DNA from: an uncultured Bacilli bacterium | GTDB taxonomy: Bacteria > Bacillota_I > Bacilli_A > RF39 > UBA660 | Direction of reading: 5' to 3' | Length of the DNA: 64,000 nt | Assembly: GCA_947624045.1 (NCBI GenBank) | Contig: CANQIL010000005.1 | Coordinates: 1 to 64,000 of the forward strand | Program-made: the position numbers and the translations under genes | The notes under the pieces: model-generated | Told to the model about the DNA's origin: nothing | The model's input: the letters and a program-made list of their open reading frames with translations, nothing else | The model's database searches: none | Shown: in pieces, positions 15,783 through 25,250 of the stretch | Layout of the letters: every line of letters begins with the position of its first letter | Position numbering within the stretch: position 1 is the stretch's first letter

Positions 15783-17543
15783 ATGAAAGACTTTAAAGAA
15801 AAATTAGCTCTAGTTCCTACTAAACCGGGCAGTTATCAAATGAAGAATAAAGATGGTGTTATTATCTATGTTGGTAAAGCTAAAAACTTAAAAAATCGCC
15901 TAAAAAGCTATTTTACGGGAAATGCTACTGGTAAGACTAGATTATTAGTGGAAGATATTGATGACTTTGAATACATAGTTACATCATCTGAATTAGAATC
16001 TTTAATATTAGAAATAACTTTAATAAAAAAATATGACCCTAAATATAATATTTTACTTAAAGATGATAAGAGTTATCCTTATATTGAATTAACAAATGAT
16101 ACATATCCTACCTTAAAAATAGTTAGAAATATTAAACGCAAAAAAAATAAGAATCATTTATATGGACCATATCCGAATGCTACGGCAGCTAGAAAAACCG
16201 TCAATATGATAAATAGATTATATCCCCTTAGAAAGTGTGAGCATTTAAAGAAAGAGCCTTGCTTATACTATCATATACATGAATGTCTTGGTTACTGTAC
16301 TAAGAAGATTCCCAAAGAAACTATTGATGAGATGAAAAGAGAAATCATTACTTTTCTTAAAGGGGATGCTAGTATTGTTACTAAAAAATTAGAAGAAGAA
16401 ATGTATAAAGCTAGTGAAGCTTTAAATTATGAAAGAGCTAATGAATTAAAATATATGCTAGAAGATATTAATACTACTCTTAGAAAACAAAAAATTGACT
16501 TAAATAAGAACTATAACTTTGATTTAGTAAATTATTATAATGATAAAAATTATTTATCAATAGAAATCTTTTTTATTAGAGAAGGACGTCTTTTTGGAAG
16601 ACACAATGAAATTATTCAGACGATTGCTGATGTTAAAGATGCTGTTTTAGAATACTTAATTAAGTTTTATGAAAAGACTCTTTTACCTAAAGAGTTATAT
16701 ATACCAAGTGAATTAGATGATGAGCTTGTTTCGTCATACTTCAATGTTAAAGTAATAAAACCTTTACGTGGTAAATTAAAGAATTTAATGGACTTAGCTT
16801 GTGAAAACGCTAAAGAGCAAATTGATTTACAAGAAGAAACACTTAAAAAAGATGAACAAGTAAGGCTTAATGCCCTAGAAGAACTTAAGAAGCTTTTAAA
16901 ATTAGAGAAAGTTTCTCGAATGGAATCTTTTGATAATTCGCATTTGTTTGGTACTTTTTATGTAGGTGGTATGGTTGTTTTTGAAGACTTTTTACCAGTT
17001 AAAGATGAGTATCGTAAGTTTAAGATAAGTAGTAAAGTCAAAGATGATTTAAGTGCGATGAAGGAAGTTTTGTACCGAAGATATTATAAAGTATTAATGG
17101 AAAATTTACAAAAGCCGGACTTAATTGTTATGGATGGTGGCGAGTTACAGGTAAATGTGGCCAAAGAAATTATTTCATCACTACACTTAGATATTCCTAT
17201 TATTGGTTTAGCTAAAGATAAGAATCATCGAACTAATTATATAATTAATGAAAATCTAGAAAAGCTAGAAGTAAGTAAAGATAGTAATCTATTCTTATTC
17301 TTAACAAGAATTCAAGAAGAAGTGCATCGTTACGCTATTAGTTATCATCGTAATATTAAAGCTAAAGGTGCTCTAGCAAGTGTCCTTGATTTAGTACCTG
17401 GTATTGGTAGTGTAAGAAGAAAAGAATTATTAAAAAAGTTTGGTTCTTTAAAGAAAATGAAAGAAGCCAGTGTTGAAGAGTTAGCCGAAGTTGTTTCTAT
17501 GGATGTTGCACAGAATTTATTTAACTATTTGCAAGAATTATAG
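15783..17543 (+). CDS. uvrC: UvrABC excinuclease subunit C
   Basis: UvrC (586 residues) makes both incisions in nucleotide excision repair. Seen: an N-terminal GIY-YIG nuclease (KPGSYQMKNKDGVIIYVGKA, residues about 12-95), a UVR helix pair that binds UvrB (YKASEALNYERANELKYMLE, about 203-240), an RNase H-like 5' nuclease domain with MESFDNSHLFGTFYVGGMVV and LIVMDGGELQV, and C-terminal helix-hairpin-helix motifs (DLVPGIGSVRRKELLKKFG). No clear ribosome-binding site lies near the ATG; the nearest AAAGG is over 20 bp upstream, inside the yneF terminator. No LexA box is visible. Confidence 0.96.
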   Translation: MKDFKEKLALVPTKPGSYQMKNKDGVIIYVGKAKNLKNRLKSYFTGNATGKTRLLVEDIDDFEYIVTSSELESLILEITLIKKYDPKYNILLKDDKSYPYIELTNDTYPTLKIVRNIKRKKNKNHLYGPYPNATAARKTVNMINRLYPLRKCEHLKKEPCLYYHIHECLGYCTKKIPKETIDEMKREIITFLKGDASIVTKKLEEEMYKASEALNYERANELKYMLEDINTTLRKQKIDLNKNYNFDLVNYYNDKNYLSIEIFFIREGRLFGRHNEIIQTIADVKDAVLEYLIKFYEKTLLPKELYIPSELDDELVSSYFNVKVIKPLRGKLKNLMDLACENAKEQIDLQEETLKKDEQVRLNALEELKKLLKLEKVSRMESFDNSHLFGTFYVGGMVVFEDFLPVKDEYRKFKISSKVKDDLSAMKEVLYRRYYKVLMENLQKPDLIVMDGGELQVNVAKEIISSLHLDIPIIGLAKDKNHRTNYIINENLEKLEVSKDSNLFLFLTRIQEEVHRYAISYHRNIKAKGALASVLDLVPGIGSVRRKELLKKFGSLKKMKEASVEELAEVVSMDVAQNLFNYLQEL

Positions 17544-17549
17544 TATAAT
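17521..17549 (+). promoter_or_regulatory. Promoter of the pilin-like gene inside the uvrC end
   Basis: TTAACT (17521-17526), 17 bp, TATAAT (17544-17549), overlapping the last codons of uvrC and 23 bp before the pilin start. Confidence 0.6.
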
Positions 17550-17571
17550 GGTAGTGTTGGAGGCAGTTATT

Positions 17572-18000
17572 ATGAAAATGAAAGATTCAGGATTTTCTTT
17601 AGTAGAATTATTGGCGGCCGTTGCCCTTTTAGGAATACTTACAGGAGTAGCGGTAGGTGCTGTGACGGGATATATCGATAAAGCTAAAAATCAAGCTTAT
17701 AATAGTTTATATAAAGCTGCGTATGAGGGATGCGAAAATTATGTTTTAGAAACAGGCGCTGCCCAAATTTTAGATAATAATGCAACGGGTAGTGTTTCTA
17801 TTACAAAGTTAACTGATGATGGTTATATAACAGACCCAATTGACCCTAATACCAAAACAAAATGTACTGGTACTGTTAACTATAAAATGAAAAAAGGTAG
17901 TGGGAAAGTTGCTGATACACTAGTTTTTAAAGTATCTTTAAGTTGTCCAGGAAGAAGTAGCTTGCCAGCTAAAGTTTTTCCTGAAGGGGCAACATATTAA
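17572..18000 (+). CDS. Type IV pilin / pseudopilin-like prepilin
   Basis: A 142-residue prepilin. The leader MKMKDSG ends in the Gly cleaved by prepilin peptidase. The mature protein would begin FSLVELLAAVALLGIL, with Phe1 for methylation and Glu5 for assembly. The hydrophobic helix leads to a small globular domain with paired cysteines (near residues 63, 106 and 127) and a typical LDDGYITDP-like loop (LTDDGYITDPIDP). The start at 17572 has GGAGG 8 bp upstream; the longer open frame inside uvrC is ignored. The probable partners PilC and prepilin peptidase lie at 40.5-42.7 kb. No assembly ATPase is in the window, so the role (competence pilus, secretion or fimbria) cannot be settled. Confidence 0.85.
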   Translation: MKMKDSGFSLVELLAAVALLGILTGVAVGAVTGYIDKAKNQAYNSLYKAAYEGCENYVLETGAAQILDNNATGSVSITKLTDDGYITDPIDPNTKTKCTGTVNYKMKKGSGKVADTLVFKVSLSCPGRSSLPAKVFPEGATY

Positions 18001-18014
18001 AAGGTGTGAAGTAT

Positions 18015-19805
18015 ATGAGTAAAATTCAAGTAATGGATGATGTTTTAGCTAACAAGATTGCGGCTGGAGAAGTCGTTGAAAAGACGATGAATGTTGTTAA
18101 AGAGTTAGTTGAAAACGCTATTGATGCTAAAAGTACAGAGATAAGTATTAAATTAATTGATTCAGGTGTTAAAGAAATAGAAGTTAGTGATAATGGCATA
18201 GGTATGGATGAAGAAGATGCCAAGCTTGCTTTTTTACGTCACGCTACTTCTAAATTAAAAAAATTGGATGATTTATTTTATATCTCATCTTTAGGTTTTC
18301 GTGGTGAAGCTTTACCATCTATTGCTTCGGTTTCAAATGTTGTCTTAAAAACATCGGATGGTGAAGTAGGAACCCTTTTAACTTTAAATGGTGGCAAAGA
18401 CATGCAGATTTCTCGTAGTGATCTACAACAAGGTACTACTGTTATAGTAAAAGATTTATTTTATAATACACCGGTACGCCTAAAATATTTAAAAAATCTT
18501 TATATAGAATTAGCTAATATAGTTGACTATGTAAATAAAATGGCTCTTTCTTATCCTCATATTAAATTTTTATTACAAAATAATGATAAAGTACTTCTTA
18601 ATACCGATGGTAGTGGCGACTTATTAAAAGTAATTTATGAAATATATGGCGTAGATGTAACAAAAAAAATGGCTCCTATTTCGGGAGAAAATGATGATTA
18701 TTATATAAGTGGCTATATATCTTATCCAGAGGTTACTAAGAGTAATCGTAGTTCTATTACAACTCTTGTTAATGGACGGGTTATTAAAAATAATGAATTA
18801 AATAAAATTATCGTTGATTGTTATCATACGTATATTCCTAAAGATAAGTATCCCATCATTGTTTTAAATATTGATGTTGATCCTATCTTAGTAGATATAA
18901 ATATTCATCCGACTAAAATGGATATTAAGTTTTCGAAGATGGATACTTTAAAAGAGATTATTTCTAAATTAATAACAGATAAATTAAAAACGTTACTTTT
19001 AATACCTAATGCAACTGTTAGAAATACTTCTAGTGTTAATGAAGTTAGTAGAGAAATTAATTATCATGAAGCAGAAAAGAATTATGATAAACCTAGTTAT
19101 GAAGAGCTAAAGTTAGACTTTTCTGTTAAGGAAGATGAAGTGCCTTATGAAAAAGTAGCTGATACTACTGATGAAGTTCCTGAAGAAACCGAAGAAGCTG
19201 TAGAAGAAGAAAAAGAAGTTTATCGTATTAAAGAAATGACACCGCGAGGTATTGTTTATTTAACTTATATAATTGCCGAAAATGAAGATGGTATGTATAT
19301 AATAGATCAACATGCGGCGGCTGAACGTATCAATTATGAAAAAGTCTTAAAAGCTCTAAAGGAAAAAGTTGTTATAATAGATTTATTAGTACCTGTAAAA
19401 ATAGAACTACCCGCTAATGAATTTATTATTTTAAAAGAACATTTTTCTTTGCTTGAAGAGTATGGTTTTCAAGCTTCGGAATTTGGTCTTAATACCGTTA
19501 TAATAAGAACGCATCCTAGTTGGATTAAGGATGATGAAGCTGATGAATGTATTCGTAAAGTAGTTGATATAATTATTTCTAAAGAAGGCTTTAATTTTGA
19601 TGAGTTTGTCTGGAGAATGGCTGCTACCCAAGCCTGTCGCATGTCGATTAAAGCTAATGATTTTATTTCTTATGATGAACAAGTATATCTCTTAAATGAA
19701 TTACGTAAGTGTGAAAATCCTTTTACTTGTCCTCATGGTAGACCTACTATTATTACTTATACTAAGTATGATTTAGAAAAATTATTTAAAAGAAGTCTTG
19801 ATTAA
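18015..19805 (+). CDS. mutL: DNA mismatch repair protein MutL
   Basis: MutL (596 residues) links mismatch recognition by MutS to strand removal. The N-terminal GHKL ATPase shows IAAGEVVEKTMNVVKELVENAIDA, SDNGIGM, ATSKL and GFRGEALPSIASVS. A low-complexity acidic linker (about 355-410) leads to the dimerisation domain. This contains DQHAAAERINYE, matching the endonuclease metal motif DQHA-X2-E-X4-E, plus ACRMSIKANDFIS and CPHGRPT, so this is a nicking-type MutL. ATG at 18015 is chosen with AAAGGTG upstream. mutS is not in the window. miaA follows directly, as in several Bacilli. Confidence 0.96.
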   Translation: MSKIQVMDDVLANKIAAGEVVEKTMNVVKELVENAIDAKSTEISIKLIDSGVKEIEVSDNGIGMDEEDAKLAFLRHATSKLKKLDDLFYISSLGFRGEALPSIASVSNVVLKTSDGEVGTLLTLNGGKDMQISRSDLQQGTTVIVKDLFYNTPVRLKYLKNLYIELANIVDYVNKMALSYPHIKFLLQNNDKVLLNTDGSGDLLKVIYEIYGVDVTKKMAPISGENDDYYISGYISYPEVTKSNRSSITTLVNGRVIKNNELNKIIVDCYHTYIPKDKYPIIVLNIDVDPILVDINIHPTKMDIKFSKMDTLKEIISKLITDKLKTLLLIPNATVRNTSSVNEVSREINYHEAEKNYDKPSYEELKLDFSVKEDEVPYEKVADTTDEVPEETEEAVEEEKEVYRIKEMTPRGIVYLTYIIAENEDGMYIIDQHAAAERINYEKVLKALKEKVVIIDLLVPVKIELPANEFIILKEHFSLLEEYGFQASEFGLNTVIIRTHPSWIKDDEADECIRKVVDIIISKEGFNFDEFVWRMAATQACRMSIKANDFISYDEQVYLLNELRKCENPFTCPHGRPTIITYTKYDLEKLFKRSLD

Positions 19806-19818
19806 AGAAGTTGATGAT

Positions 19819-20691
19819 ATGAAACAAATAATTGTTATTGTAGGGCCAACAGGTGTTGGTAAAACTAAGTTAAGTATTGAATTAGCTAAGAAGTTAGATG
19901 CCGAAATTATTAATGGCGACTCGGTAAGTATTTATAAAGAGCTAAATATTGGTAGTGCTAAACCAACTCGCAAAGAACAAGGTGAAGTTAAGCATCATCT
20001 AGTCGATGTTTGCTCGGTTACTGATTATTATTCAGTTTATAATTACCAACAAGATGTTAGAAAGCTCCTAAATAATTCTAATAAGAAAATGATAATAGTA
20101 GGGGGAACCGGACTTTACATAAAAGCTAGTTTATATGACTATGTTTTTTCTAAAGAAGAAAAAGAGGCATCTTACAAAAAACTATCTAATTCAGAACTTA
20201 TTTTAAAAATAAAAGCTTTTGGTAAAGATATAGAAATGCCTCATTTAAATAATAGACAACGTCTAGAAGGCCTACTTAGAAAATTAGAAAATAATGAAGA
20301 ATTTACTACTAATAAAGATAAAGCTCTTTATGATTTCACAGTAATTGGCCTAACTACTGATAGAAATTATTTATATGAAAGAATTAATAATAGAGTAGAT
20401 ACTATGTTTAAAAGTGGCTTATTAGAAGAAGTAGCCTCTTTACAAGATAAATATAGTAACTCTCGTGTTTTAAATACCGCTATAGGTTATAAAGAATTTA
20501 TTCCTTATTTTAATAATACTTCTACTTTAGAAGAAGTTAAAGAAAAGATAAAACTAAATAGTAGACATTATGCTAAAAGACAATATACTTTTTTTAATAA
20601 TCAATTTAATGTTAATTGGTTTAATGTTAACTTTGATGATTTTGATAAAACTATTTATGAAGTTTTAGAATTCTTAACAAAAGAAATTTAA
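19819..20691 (+). CDS. miaA: tRNA dimethylallyltransferase MiaA
   Basis: MiaA (290 residues) adds the dimethylallyl group of DMAPP to A37 of tRNAs reading UNN codons. Seen: P-loop IVGPTGVGKTKLS, the DSVSIYKELNIGSAKP stretch around the substrate Asp, HHLVDVC, GGTGLYIKA, and RNRL-type NNRQRLEGLL with a C-terminal RQYTFFNNQ. ATG at 19819 matches the conserved MKQIIVIVGPTG start; a TTG at 19798 would overlap mutL. It is co-transcribed with mutL and followed by a terminator. Confidence 0.96.
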   Translation: MKQIIVIVGPTGVGKTKLSIELAKKLDAEIINGDSVSIYKELNIGSAKPTRKEQGEVKHHLVDVCSVTDYYSVYNYQQDVRKLLNNSNKKMIIVGGTGLYIKASLYDYVFSKEEKEASYKKLSNSELILKIKAFGKDIEMPHLNNRQRLEGLLRKLENNEEFTTNKDKALYDFTVIGLTTDRNYLYERINNRVDTMFKSGLLEEVASLQDKYSNSRVLNTAIGYKEFIPYFNNTSTLEEVKEKIKLNSRHYAKRQYTFFNNQFNVNWFNVNFDDFDKTIYEVLEFLTKEI

Positions 20692-20694
20692 TAT

Positions 20695-20715
20695 AAGCTA
20701 TTATAGCTTTTTTTG
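20695..20715 (+). terminator. Intrinsic terminator after miaA
   Basis: AAGCTA / TAGCTT stem with a TTA loop and a T-run, four bases after the miaA stop. Confidence 0.65.
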
Positions 20716-20721
20716 TTGAGG

Positions 20722-20750
20722 TTGCAATTTCCTCATAAATGTGCTATAAT
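20722..20750 (+). promoter_or_regulatory. Promoter of the 20.8-23.6 kb operon
   Basis: TTGCAA (20722-20727), 17 bp, TATAAT (20745-20750). Confidence 0.7.
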
Positions 20751-20779
20751 AGGTGCCGAATGTGAAAAGAGGGGTTAAT

Positions 20780-21742
20780 ATGGACTTTGTTAAAGTTAAT
20801 TTAGATAATATTAATTTAAATGAATTATTATCTATAATGGATAAAAATCATAGTATTGCTAAACGTAAAAGTGAAGAAATAGTTAATATGAATAACTATA
20901 GTAATGAAAAAATAGTTGAAAAAGAAGAAAAAGTCGAATGTGTATCTAATAAAGCTAAAACACAAGAAATAGCCCAAGTAGATGAAGCATTTGAATTAGC
21001 TATAAAAGAATATTTAAAAGAACTAAATAAGTTAACTTTAGATAATATAGATGAAAAAATACTTACTATATTACCAGATAAAAGTAATTATGAATTTGAA
21101 AGAATTATTTATCGTTTACAATTAGAAGTATTAAAAAGCATCAATGAGTTAGAAGAATTCATGGAAGAGGCAAGTCTTACTGATGATGATAGAGATGCTT
21201 TTGATTTAGAAAAAGACTTAGAAGAAAAGAAGTTAGCTTATTTAAAAAATGCACTAGTAAATGAAGAAGAAAAAGATGAGAAAGTTGAAAATACTTTAAT
21301 ATTTGTACCAACAACAGGTGGAAATATTAGAGTACTAAATGAACTTGAAAAAATGCCAATGGAATATTATGAAGCTTTTTTAGACTTACTTTTATCAATA
21401 AAAGATGGAACGTTTAAAAATTCAAGACACTTTATTAATAATGCCAATTTATCAGGAATTAGAGAAGTAAAAGGCTTTCAAACGAGAATTCTTTATGAAA
21501 GACTAGCTAAAAATAAATATGCCATAATTACAGCGTTTATTAAAAAGACTAATGTTGATAGAGGCTATCTAGAGTCAATTTATCAAAAGACAAAGGATTA
21601 CTTTTCTGTAAAGGAAAATATAAAAGCTTTACTTGATAATGAAGAGTTTTTACAAATGAATAAAGAGTATGAAGAAGAGATATATAACTTATTAAAAGGC
21701 TCTAATAATAAAGCTAAAGAGAAGGAAAAACAATATGAATAG
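20780..21742 (+). CDS. Helical protein with RelE/HigB-like C-terminal domain
   Basis: A 320-residue protein. The N-terminal ~190 residues are charged, helical and unfamiliar. The stretch from about residue 190 to 295 has the layout of a RelE/HigB (Gp49-like) fold: an N-terminal helix (LEKMPMEYYEAFLDLLLSI), then strands SGIREVKGFQTRILYERL and KYAIITAFIKKTNVDRGYL, and a closing helix. RelE-type toxins cleave ribosome-bound mRNA, but the usual catalytic Arg/Lys/Tyr set cannot be placed confidently. It is far longer than a free toxin (~100 residues). It overlaps the next gene by 8 bp, so they are translationally coupled. It has GAGGGG before the ATG. The function is unknown; a fused toxin-like or nucleic-acid-binding module is possible. 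Confidence 0.6.
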   Translation: MDFVKVNLDNINLNELLSIMDKNHSIAKRKSEEIVNMNNYSNEKIVEKEEKVECVSNKAKTQEIAQVDEAFELAIKEYLKELNKLTLDNIDEKILTILPDKSNYEFERIIYRLQLEVLKSINELEEFMEEASLTDDDRDAFDLEKDLEEKKLAYLKNALVNEEEKDEKVENTLIFVPTTGGNIRVLNELEKMPMEYYEAFLDLLLSIKDGTFKNSRHFINNANLSGIREVKGFQTRILYERLAKNKYAIITAFIKKTNVDRGYLESIYQKTKDYFSVKENIKALLDNEEFLQMNKEYEEEIYNLLKGSNNKAKEKEKQYE

Positions 21743-23582
21743 TAAAGAAGAATTAATAAAAAAATTAGACCAAGAAATAGAAGAGTTAGAAGACCAAAAA
21801 AAGGCAAATGATGATTTAAATAATTTTGTTCATAAGTTTTGTTTGGAAAATGCTAATTTACGAGTTAGTGATTTTGATAATTTAGATGTTTATAATTTTT
21901 TAGTTTTACATTTTTTAGCGATGCGAAATGATTTAACTCTTGAAGGAACTAAAGAAATACTTATTCCAATAAAAGAGATAATTCAAAAAATCCCTTTACC
22001 AATAAGTATACAAGATTTATTTTTAAATTTAGATTGTGCAGTTACTTTAAGTAATGTTGATACCGTAAAGGAACTTTTACAATTAAAGGACTTTGAACAG
22101 GCAGAAAGAGATGATAAAAAGAAGCGAAAAATAGATTTTAGAGTAGTTGATTATGTTATTTCAGCAATTAATATTATAGATAGTTTTAAACTAGATAAAG
22201 ATAATGTACAAAAAATAATTGATTTATTTTTTAAATATAATTATGAAATGACTGTTTTTATAAATGTTGTTTGTATTACTAAATTAGTTGATTTAATTAA
22301 AACTAAAAGTGCAATGGGTCTACTTAGTGAAAAAAGGCCTGATAAATTAGAGGAATTTATTAAATCTAAATCACATACAGAGTATTTAGAAGAACAACTT
22401 AAAAAATTATTTGATTTCGAAAAGCAAATTCAAAAAAAAGAAAGTATTCGTATATCAAAATTACAAAAGAAACAAGATGATTTAAAAGACTTTATTAATG
22501 AATTAGATATTAACGATGATGTAGAAATAACAGAATATCGTAGTTTATTAGAAAAAATAAATGAAAAATTTAGGTTAGATGCTTTAAAAGTTATATATGA
22601 GCATAACGAAGCTATTTATGAAAATATTGCCAAAGAACATGGTAATTTATTAGAAGATAAGAAAATAAAATATCAAAATCTTTTAGCTAAATATGGACTA
22701 AAACAAGAAAGTTTGAAATTAGAAAAACTAATAAATATAGATTATATGGAGTTAGAAAATAGTTTAGAAATACTTAGTAAGTTTGAACTTACTGAGCAAA
22801 CTTTAGTATATATTATTGAAAATGCTAAATATGAAGATATAAAAAAAATAAATTCTTATTTTGATAGAGGTATTTTAAATAAAAAGTTTATAAGAAATAA
22901 TTATTTGATATTTATAAGTAATAGTAATGAAAATACTAATCTACTTAAAAATATTGAATTACTTGAACAAGAAAATATTAATCCTAATAACTTTGCTTTA
23001 TCAGCTAAAATACTATTAATTGATTATAAATTATTTTTTAAAAATGTTATGATACTAAAAGAATATAACCTATTAACTAGTATAAAAACAACTCAAAGCT
23101 ATAACTTCTTACAAGATGAAAATTTAACTTTAAAAATAGATAAGCTTTTAGAACTTGGTATGGAGAAATTTTTAGAAGAAAATCTAGGACTACTTAATAG
23201 TAAAAATATTGATAGATTATATATTTTAAGAGAATTAAATATACCTATTGAAAATATAGAACAGTTAAAAGAATTTTTGAAATTAAAAAAATTCTATGTA
23301 CCTGATGATAAGATATTTGCTTATGTTTTTACTAAGAAAAACTTTAATGAATCTTTAGAAAAAGACTATACTATTGATTTAGATAAGTATACGAAAACAA
23401 GTAGAACTTTAGATATAAATGGTGTTATATTTTCTAAAAATAAAGTTAAAAGAAAGCTAGTATCTAATAGTTATAATGATGTAAGATGCGCTTTATATAG
23501 TGATATTTATTTATCAAATGATGAATATGACTTAGTAGAAGCAGCCCTAGATAATGATAAAGAATATACTTATAAGATATAA
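21735..23582 (+). CDS. Large coiled-coil protein of unknown function, partner of the RelE-like gene
   Basis: A 615-residue soluble protein, almost entirely helical, with a coiled-coil start (EELIKKLDQEIEELEDQKK), a further charged helical region at about 220-300 and a leucine-rich helical second half (about 330-560) that looks like degenerate helical repeats. There are no cysteine clusters, membrane segments or nucleotide-binding motifs. Its start overlaps the previous gene, and a terminator follows, making a two-gene operon. I do not recognise the family. The coupling suggests that the two products act together, for example as a toxin-like protein with its neutraliser or scaffold; that is inference. 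Confidence 0.7.
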   Translation: MNSKEELIKKLDQEIEELEDQKKANDDLNNFVHKFCLENANLRVSDFDNLDVYNFLVLHFLAMRNDLTLEGTKEILIPIKEIIQKIPLPISIQDLFLNLDCAVTLSNVDTVKELLQLKDFEQAERDDKKKRKIDFRVVDYVISAINIIDSFKLDKDNVQKIIDLFFKYNYEMTVFINVVCITKLVDLIKTKSAMGLLSEKRPDKLEEFIKSKSHTEYLEEQLKKLFDFEKQIQKKESIRISKLQKKQDDLKDFINELDINDDVEITEYRSLLEKINEKFRLDALKVIYEHNEAIYENIAKEHGNLLEDKKIKYQNLLAKYGLKQESLKLEKLINIDYMELENSLEILSKFELTEQTLVYIIENAKYEDIKKINSYFDRGILNKKFIRNNYLIFISNSNENTNLLKNIELLEQENINPNNFALSAKILLIDYKLFFKNVMILKEYNLLTSIKTTQSYNFLQDENLTLKIDKLLELGMEKFLEENLGLLNSKNIDRLYILRELNIPIENIEQLKEFLKLKKFYVPDDKIFAYVFTKKNFNESLEKDYTIDLDKYTKTSRTLDINGVIFSKNKVKRKLVSNSYNDVRCALYSDIYLSNDEYDLVEAALDNDKEYTYKI

Positions 23583-23610
23583 GACTTTTTCCTTTTTAAG
23601 TCTTTTTTCT
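23581..23610 (+). terminator. Intrinsic terminator
   Basis: AAGACTT (23581-23587) / AAGTCTT (23598-23604) followed by T-run, immediately after the preceding stop. Confidence 0.75.
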
Positions 23611-23654
23611 TTTGATTTTTTGCGTTATACTTATCTTTAGAAAGAAGGGTAATT

Positions 23655-24686
23655 ATGATAAAACCAGAAAAATTAAAAAAAGGGGATAAGGTTGCGATTG
23701 TTAGCTTATCAACAGGATTATTAGGAGAAGATAGTTTAATTCATAAATACTATATAGCAAAAGAAAGATTAGAAAAAGACTTTGGCTTAGAAGTTGTTAC
23801 TATGGAAAATACTTTAAAAGGAATAGCTTATTTATATGAACATCCAGAAAGGCGGGCTAAGGATTTAATGGATGCTTTTAAAGATAAAAGTATTAAGGGT
23901 ATTTTTTGTGCCATAGGTGGCAATGATACGATAAGATTGCTTCCCTATATTGACTTTGATGTAATTAAAAATAATCCGAAAATATTTATGGGTTATTCGG
24001 ATACAACAGTTAATCATTTTATGTTGCAAAAAGCAGGATTAGTTTCTTATTATGGACCATCTATTATGTGTGAAATAGCTGATTATGGTAAAATGCCTGA
24101 TAATGTTAAAAAGGCGATTACAAATATATTATTTAATGATAGTGCTAACTTAGAAATAGAGTCTTGCGAGTATTGGTCAGATGACTTTGTACCTTGGCAA
24201 GAAGAAAATATTAATAAAGTAAAGAAAATGAAAAAAGAAGAACATGGTTATGAAATATTGCAGGGTAATGGTAAAGTGGCAGGCTCTTTAATTGGTGGTT
24301 GTATTGATGTTTTTCCTGTCATTAATGGAACATCTCTTTGGCCTGAAAAAAAGGCTTGGCAAGATAAAATACTACTACTTGAAACTAGTGATGAAGAAAT
24401 AAATCCTGATTTATTACTTTTATATTTAAGAAACTTAGGAGCTCAAGGAATACTTGATGTTATAAAGGGTATTATTGTTGGTAAGCCTCATAATGAAAAG
24501 TATTATGAAGAATATAAAGAAGTTTATAAAAAAGTCTTAAAAGAATATAATCAAAGTACTTTACCAGTTATTTATAATGTTAATATTGGACATGCTTTTT
24601 TTACAGGAATCCTACCTTTAGGTATAAATATAGAGATAGACTGTCAAGAAAAAAAGCTAACTCTTATGGAGTCAGCAACCAACTAG
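23655..24686 (+). CDS. S66 family LD-carboxypeptidase (LdcA/MccF-like)
   Basis: A 343-residue cytoplasmic serine peptidase. The catalytic Ser is in the nucleophile elbow MGYSDTTVNHFM. Other family landmarks are AIGGNDTIRLLPYIDFD, SYYGPSIMCE, GSLIGGCIDVFPVINGT, LLLETSDEEINPD (catalytic Glu region) and NIGHAFFTGILPLG (catalytic His). LdcA removes the terminal D-Ala from murein tetrapeptides during wall recycling. MccF members instead cleave microcin C-type antibiotics, and sequence alone does not separate them. It is a single gene with GAAGGGT upstream and terminators on both sides. Confidence 0.88.
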   Translation: MIKPEKLKKGDKVAIVSLSTGLLGEDSLIHKYYIAKERLEKDFGLEVVTMENTLKGIAYLYEHPERRAKDLMDAFKDKSIKGIFCAIGGNDTIRLLPYIDFDVIKNNPKIFMGYSDTTVNHFMLQKAGLVSYYGPSIMCEIADYGKMPDNVKKAITNILFNDSANLEIESCEYWSDDFVPWQEENINKVKKMKKEEHGYEILQGNGKVAGSLIGGCIDVFPVINGTSLWPEKKAWQDKILLLETSDEEINPDLLLLYLRNLGAQGILDVIKGIIVGKPHNEKYYEEYKEVYKKVLKEYNQSTLPVIYNVNIGHAFFTGILPLGINIEIDCQEKKLTLMESATN

Positions 24687-24705
24687 GCCTTAGGCCTTTT
24701 TTAGT
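24683..24705. terminator. Bidirectional terminator
   Basis: AGGCC / GGCCT stem with a TTA loop (24685-24697) followed by six T; it serves the convergent peptidase and tspO genes. Confidence 0.75.
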
Positions 24706-25159
24706 TTAAGATAAATATTCCTATAGTAAGATAACTTGCGAATAAAATCCAAGCCATATAGAAATAATTTAGATAAGCAGATATTTTTACTTTGTCTTTG
24801 AAAAGTCTTATCATATATAAAACTAATAAGTCTAGTAAGATAATCCATAGTATAGATATAAAACGCCATTTCAAAACAAAGAAGATTATTGACCAAAGTA
24901 AATTTACAAATAATTGAATGTAATAAACTTTTGACTCATATGAGTAATTATAAGTAATTTTTTTACGAAAAATATAGTAAGATATGCCCATAAGTAGATA
25001 AATAATACTCCAAGCAATTGGGAAAAATATTTTAGGAGGTGCAAGGGGAGGTTTTACTAAAGTAGAATAGTCCATAAAATTAGAAATTAATAGTCCAACT
25101 AAGGAACCAAGTACTAAAGGTAAAAATATATAGTAAATATTTTTTAATATTTTATTCAT
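24701..25159 (-). CDS. tspO: TspO/MBR family membrane protein
   Basis: A 152-residue protein with five membrane helices. The family pattern is clear: KPPLAPPKIFFPIAWSIIYL after helix 1 with the conserved Pro-Pro and Trp, VNLLWSIIFF in helix 3, and YMAWILFASYLT at the end. TspO proteins bind porphyrins and related tetrapyrroles and are linked to stress responses. The final codons overlap the terminator. It is monocistronic, with a plausible GAAAGGATG before the ATG. Confidence 0.9.
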   Translation of the reverse strand: MNKILKNIYYIFLPLVLGSLVGLLISNFMDYSTLVKPPLAPPKIFFPIAWSIIYLLMGISYYIFRKKITYNYSYESKVYYIQLFVNLLWSIIFFVLKWRFISILWIILLDLLVLYMIRLFKDKVKISAYLNYFYMAWILFASYLTIGIFILN

Positions 25160-25250
25160 TTAATCATCCTTTCTTACTTTATTTTATGTCTAAATATGTT
25201 AAATATACTTTTCTTTTGCCAAAAAATAGTATAAAATAAAAATAGTTAAT

